This document shows positions 61,420 through 64,000 of a DNA stretch of 64,000 nucleotides, one piece after another. The notes under the pieces are model-generated. The model was not told the DNA's origin, did no database searches, and worked only from the letters and a program-made list of their open reading frames with translations. This DNA is from TMED27 sp045106175. GTDB taxonomy: Bacteria; Pseudomonadota; Alphaproteobacteria; Micavibrionales; Micavibrionaceae. The number at the start of each line of letters is the position of its first letter. The first letter of the stretch is position 1. A program made the translations under genes and the position numbers. The stretch is taken from positions 5,881 through 69,880 of the forward strand of contig JBGCEF010000050.1 of NCBI GenBank assembly GCA_045106175.1, read 5' to 3'.

Positions 61420-61438
61420 GCTAATTTTACGTTTTTAT
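61409..61438 (+). promoter_or_regulatory. Promoter for the leuA leader transcript
   Basis: TTGACA (61409-61414), 18 bases, TTTTAT (61433-61438), then six bases to the leader peptide ATG at 61445. The -35 box overlaps the end of the Trm112-like gene. Confidence 0.5.
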
Positions 61439-61444
61439 TAGATT

Positions 61445-61501
61445 ATGAATAAAGAAATTAAGACAAACCTAGATCTTAAGTTACTGCTCATTCGCCTTTA
61501 A
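61445..61501 (+). CDS. leuL: Leucine-rich leader peptide of leuA
   Basis: An 18-codon frame reading MNKEIKTNLDLKLLLIRL, with six leucines, five of them within residues 9-15 and the end. Codons include CTA, CTT, TTA, CTG, CTC and CTT. A leucine-rich leader ahead of leuA is the hallmark of transcription attenuation: ribosome stalling at Leu codons when Leu-tRNA is scarce changes downstream RNA folding. The ATG has no ribosome binding site but a -10 box six bases upstream, so the message may start at the AUG. Confidence 0.7.
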   Translation: MNKEIKTNLDLKLLLIRL

Positions 61502-61624
61502 GCGACTATGGGGCACATCGTTGTGTCTACGCTTAAAGGACTATTACAAAATCCAAACATTGACGACAAACAAGGCATCGCCTAATAAAAGCACTAATAG
61601 TATTTTTAAAAAGCAGTGTTTTTT
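61495..61624 (+). promoter_or_regulatory. Putative leuA attenuator region
   Basis: CCTTTAAGCG (61495-61504), overlapping the leader stop codon, pairs perfectly with CGCTTAAAGG (61530-61539); GGCACA/TGTGTC forms a hairpin inside. Downstream, AAAAGCACT (61587-61595) can pair with AGTGTTTTT (61615-61623, one G-T pair) ending in a run of six T, a possible weak terminator. AAGGC repeats at 61572, 61648 and 61682 could compete for the leader's GCCTT. The rest of 61625-61722 holds a small hairpin (61673-61691) and the leuA ribosome binding site. Confidence 0.5.
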
Positions 61625-61722
61625 GAAAAATATACAAAGCAAGTGCAAGGCGGGCCTAGTTCGAAAACCCAAAAAACGTCTAAGGCGTTTTAAATAAAAA
61701 AGCACGATAAGGAGATAATGCT

Positions 61723-63297
61723 ATGAGCAGAGCATTTGATATTATTAAAAACGATCCAAACCGTATCATTGTATTTGATACAACCCTAAGAGACGGTGAG
61801 CAGTCGCCAGGCTGTTCCATGAATTTGGAAGAAAAGCTTAAAATGGCAGCCATTTTGGATGAGCTTGGTGTCGATGTAATCGAAGCCGGTTTTCCCATCG
61901 CATCACAAGGTGATTGGGAAGCAGTCAATCAAATCGCTAAAACGGTAAAAAACGCAACTGTTTGTGGATTATCACGTGCCAAAAAATCAGACATAGAAGC
62001 CTCCGGTGAAGCTATAAAACCCGCTGAAAGCAAGCGCATTCACACCTTCATCTCGACCTCGCCATTGCATATGAAATATAAATTGCAAATGCCGCCTGAA
62101 GTGGTTTTAAACGCGGTCACACAAAGTGTAACAACAGCGCGTAATTACACTGATGACGTTGAATGGAGCGCGGAAGATGCATCACGCACTGAAGATGATT
62201 TCTTGTGTCAATGTGTCGAGGCCGCAATCAAAGCAGGCGCAACAACAATCAATATCCCAGATACAGTCGGTTACGCGGTGCCTGATGAATATGGTGCGCA
62301 AATTGCTATGCTTTTCGCACGCGTACCCAACATTGATCAGGCGATTATTTCAACACACTGCCACAACGATTTAGGTTTGGCCGTCGCAAATTCACTAGCA
62401 GGTGTAAAAAATGGCGCACGTCAAATTGAATGCACAATCAACGGCATCGGCGAACGCGCTGGTAATGCCGCGTTAGAAGAGATTGTAATGGCAATTAAGA
62501 CACGAAGCGATGCGTTTAAATTTCATTCAAATATTGATGCTACAAAAATTACTAAAGCCTCAAAAACGCTTTCAACTGTAACAGGGTTTTCCGTACAGCC
62601 AAACAAGGCAATCGTTGGCGCAAACGCCTTTGCTCATGCAAGCGGCATCCACCAAGACGGCATGTTAAAGCATGCTGAAACTTATGAAATCATGACACCA
62701 GAAAGTGTTGGTTTGACCGAATCTAAACTTGTAATGGCAAAGCATTCCGGTCGTGCAGCGTTTAAAGCAAAGCTTGCAGAATTGGGATATGAACTTGGCG
62801 ATAACGCATTCCAAGATGCATTTAATCGTTTCAAAGACTTGGCTGATCGAAAGAAAGAAATCTATGAAGACGATCTAATCGCGCTAGTCGAAGATGAAAT
62901 CGTCAATGAAAATGAAACAATGAAATTTGTCTCACTGCAAGTCGAAGCAGGATCAAGCGGCCCACAAGTTGCCAACTTAACGGTAACCATTGATGGCACG
63001 GACCAATCTGCAAAAGTGGAAGGAAACGGCCCCGTCGATGCGATTTTTAAAGCCATACGCGAGATTTACCCGCATCCAGATGCGCACTTGCAACTCTACC
63101 AAGTGCACGCGGTCACTGGCGGAACAGACGCACAAGCCACGGTCAGCGTTCGCCTTGAGGAAAATGGTAAAACTGTTAACGGCCAAAGCTCTGATGCAGA
63201 TACTCTCGTCGCATCTGCGCGCGCTTACATGCATGCCCTAAACAAGCTTTTGAATAAACGCGAAAGTGTAAATCCACAGACGTCAGCGCAAAATTAA
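61723..63297 (+). CDS. leuA: 2-isopropylmalate synthase
   Basis: 524 residues. LeuA condenses 2-oxoisovalerate with acetyl-CoA, the first step of leucine synthesis. The HMGL-like barrel has VFDTTLRDGEQSPGCSMN, STHCHNDLGLAVANSL with metal-binding His residues and INGIGERAGNAALEE. The HQDGML segment is in ASGIHQDGMLKH. The C-terminal LeuA dimer/regulatory domain (about 390-505) includes DGTDQSAKVEGNGPVDAIF, where leucine feedback acts in relatives. AAGGAGATAATGCT precedes the ATG. Preceded by a Leu-rich leader peptide. Confidence 0.97.
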   Translation: MSRAFDIIKNDPNRIIVFDTTLRDGEQSPGCSMNLEEKLKMAAILDELGVDVIEAGFPIASQGDWEAVNQIAKTVKNATVCGLSRAKKSDIEASGEAIKPAESKRIHTFISTSPLHMKYKLQMPPEVVLNAVTQSVTTARNYTDDVEWSAEDASRTEDDFLCQCVEAAIKAGATTINIPDTVGYAVPDEYGAQIAMLFARVPNIDQAIISTHCHNDLGLAVANSLAGVKNGARQIECTINGIGERAGNAALEEIVMAIKTRSDAFKFHSNIDATKITKASKTLSTVTGFSVQPNKAIVGANAFAHASGIHQDGMLKHAETYEIMTPESVGLTESKLVMAKHSGRAAFKAKLAELGYELGDNAFQDAFNRFKDLADRKKEIYEDDLIALVEDEIVNENETMKFVSLQVEAGSSGPQVANLTVTIDGTDQSAKVEGNGPVDAIFKAIREIYPHPDAHLQLYQVHAVTGGTDAQATVSVRLEENGKTVNGQSSDADTLVASARAYMHALNKLLNKRESVNPQTSAQN

Positions 63298-63944
63298 ATC
63301 AGCGTTTTAATATGTTCAAAAATATCTTCAAACATGGGCGTCGTTAGTCGCCCTGTTTGCGTATTGTATCGTGAGCAATGATAAGAATCTTTCAAGGTAT
63401 AGCCATTGCCCAAATCATGACACGCCCCATGACCGAATTTAAAAGCAGAGAGCTTTAGCCCAAAACACTTTAAAACCGCATTATGTGATATCAGGCCAAG
63501 GCTCAAGATAACCTTCAAATCTTTCATGGCCGCCATTTCTTGGCGAAGAAACGTATCCATACATGTCCGTGTTTCTTCAGTTGTTGGTTTATTTTCGGGC
63601 GGAACGCATTTCACCGCATTGGTAATTCGACAATTAACCAACGTCAGACCATCATCTTTATGCTTGGCGTATTCACCCGTCGCAAAGCCAAATTTATGCA
63701 AGGTCTGATAAAGCAAATCACCCGCATAATCACCAGTAAAAGGACGCGCCGAAAAATTCGCCCCCTTAAGCCCGGGCGCCAAACCAACAATCACAAGCTG
63801 CGCACCCATTGGGCCAAACCCCTCGACGGGTGCGTTATGTTTATCGGGGAATTTGCCGCGATTATTGGTACGAAATTCAACAAGACGAGGGCAGAGATCA
63901 CAATCTCGTGATGGAATAGGATATTGGGCTTGCGTTTGTGTCAT
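63294..63944 (-). CDS. Family 5 (UDGb-type) uracil-DNA glycosylase
   Basis: 216 residues from the Met at 63944; an upstream ATG at 63965 adds seven residues. Motif A reads VGLAPGLKGANFSARPFTGDYAG (quoted as GLAPGLKGAN and RPFTGDYAG) and motif B is HCSRYNTQTGRLT, the family 5 pattern. Four cysteines (CDLCPRL, VKCVPPE, ETRTCMD) fit the 4Fe-4S cluster. The enzyme removes uracil and some other deaminated bases from DNA. Convergent with leuA, overlapping by four bases. Confidence 0.93.
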   Translation of the reverse strand: MTQTQAQYPIPSRDCDLCPRLVEFRTNNRGKFPDKHNAPVEGFGPMGAQLVIVGLAPGLKGANFSARPFTGDYAGDLLYQTLHKFGFATGEYAKHKDDGLTLVNCRITNAVKCVPPENKPTTEETRTCMDTFLRQEMAAMKDLKVILSLGLISHNAVLKCFGLKLSAFKFGHGACHDLGNGYTLKDSYHCSRYNTQTGRLTTPMFEDIFEHIKTLI

Positions 63945-63991
63945 GCAACCGTTATAACCCAACATTCATAGAGATTAAAGGAACAAGAAAT

Positions 63992-64000
63992 ATGGCTCGC
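63992..64000 (+). CDS. Start of an unidentified gene (3' truncated)
   Basis: AAAGGAACAAGAAAT followed by ATG GCT CGC at the window edge looks like a genuine start with a ribosome binding site. Only three codons are visible, so nothing can be said about the product. Confidence 0.35.

Overview
The window looks like ordinary chromosome from a low-GC (my estimate, roughly 40-43%) alphaproteobacterium. Reasons: an NDUFA12-type complex I accessory subunit followed by mlaD, a DUF2155 protein and aat; accBC; TldD-free housekeeping blocks such as fabD/fabG/acpP/fabF/mltG and rpsF-rpsR-rplI-dnaB; and Proteobacteria-type Mla, MltG and PBP1A envelope genes. The low GC and several unrecognised envelope proteins would fit a Micavibrio-like lineage, but that placement is a guess. 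I see no insertion sequence, integrase, phage gene or CRISPR array, and no recognisable transcription factor.

Layout. 0-1.2 kb: end of the NDUFA12 gene, mlaD, DUF2155 (+). 1.2-7.6 kb (-): aat, accC, accB, aroQ, a PCuAC copper chaperone, two DsbA-like thiol oxidoreductases (one with an ScsC-type N-terminus) and an M48 metalloprotease with TPRs. 7.7-15.4 kb (+): small membrane protein, rlmE, guaB, TauE-like exporter, rsmB, a DJ-1/PfpI protein and a double-domain deaminase; several very small minus-strand genes lie between. 15.4-19.1 kb (-): metE, a secreted protein, metF (methionine and one-carbon metabolism). 19.3-29.1 kb (mostly +): guaA, pdxS-pdxT (vitamin B6), M32 carboxypeptidase, an S11 D,D-peptidase, thrC, M16 protease. 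29.1-33.6 kb: yqgE, a free-standing DsbD N-domain protein, a GT4 glycosyltransferase and asnB. 34.3-40.8 kb (-): mltG, fabF, acpP, a HAD phosphatase, DUF3429, fabG, fabD. 41.5-44.6 kb (+): rpsF, rpsR, rplI, dnaB. 44.6-58.4 kb: an envelope-flavoured block containing a 1686-residue unknown protein, alr, a VanX-like dipeptidase, mlaE-mlaF, PBP1A and a 683-residue Cys/His-rich multi-pass membrane protein. 58.4-64 kb: Tat-exported protein, tRNA-Gly, two unknown small proteins, prolyl-tRNA editing protein, Lon-N protein, Trm112-like protein, leuA with an attenuator leader, and a family-5 uracil-DNA glycosylase.

How it fits together. Fatty-acid synthesis (accBC, fabD, fabG, acpP, fabF) is spread over two blocks. 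Peptidoglycan is served by alr, the VanX-like enzyme, the S11 peptidase, MltG and PBP1A. Outer-membrane lipid transport is split: mlaD at the left end, mlaEF at 52 kb. Copper and disulfide chemistry cluster at 4-6 kb.

Main points of interest: (1) the giant protein at 44.7-49.7 kb, which by reading contains no cysteine and only three lysines in 1686 residues, has long Glu/Ala/Arg helical tracts and a duplicated C-terminal module; (2) a leucine-rich leader peptide ahead of leuA with a perfect 10-bp stem overlapping its stop codon; (3) a recurring promoter layout with the -10 box only 6-8 bases before the start codon and no ribosome binding site, implying leaderless mRNAs; (4) a deaminase with a degenerate second domain; (5) the Cys/His-rich membrane protein next to a 20-bp perfect palindrome between divergent genes.
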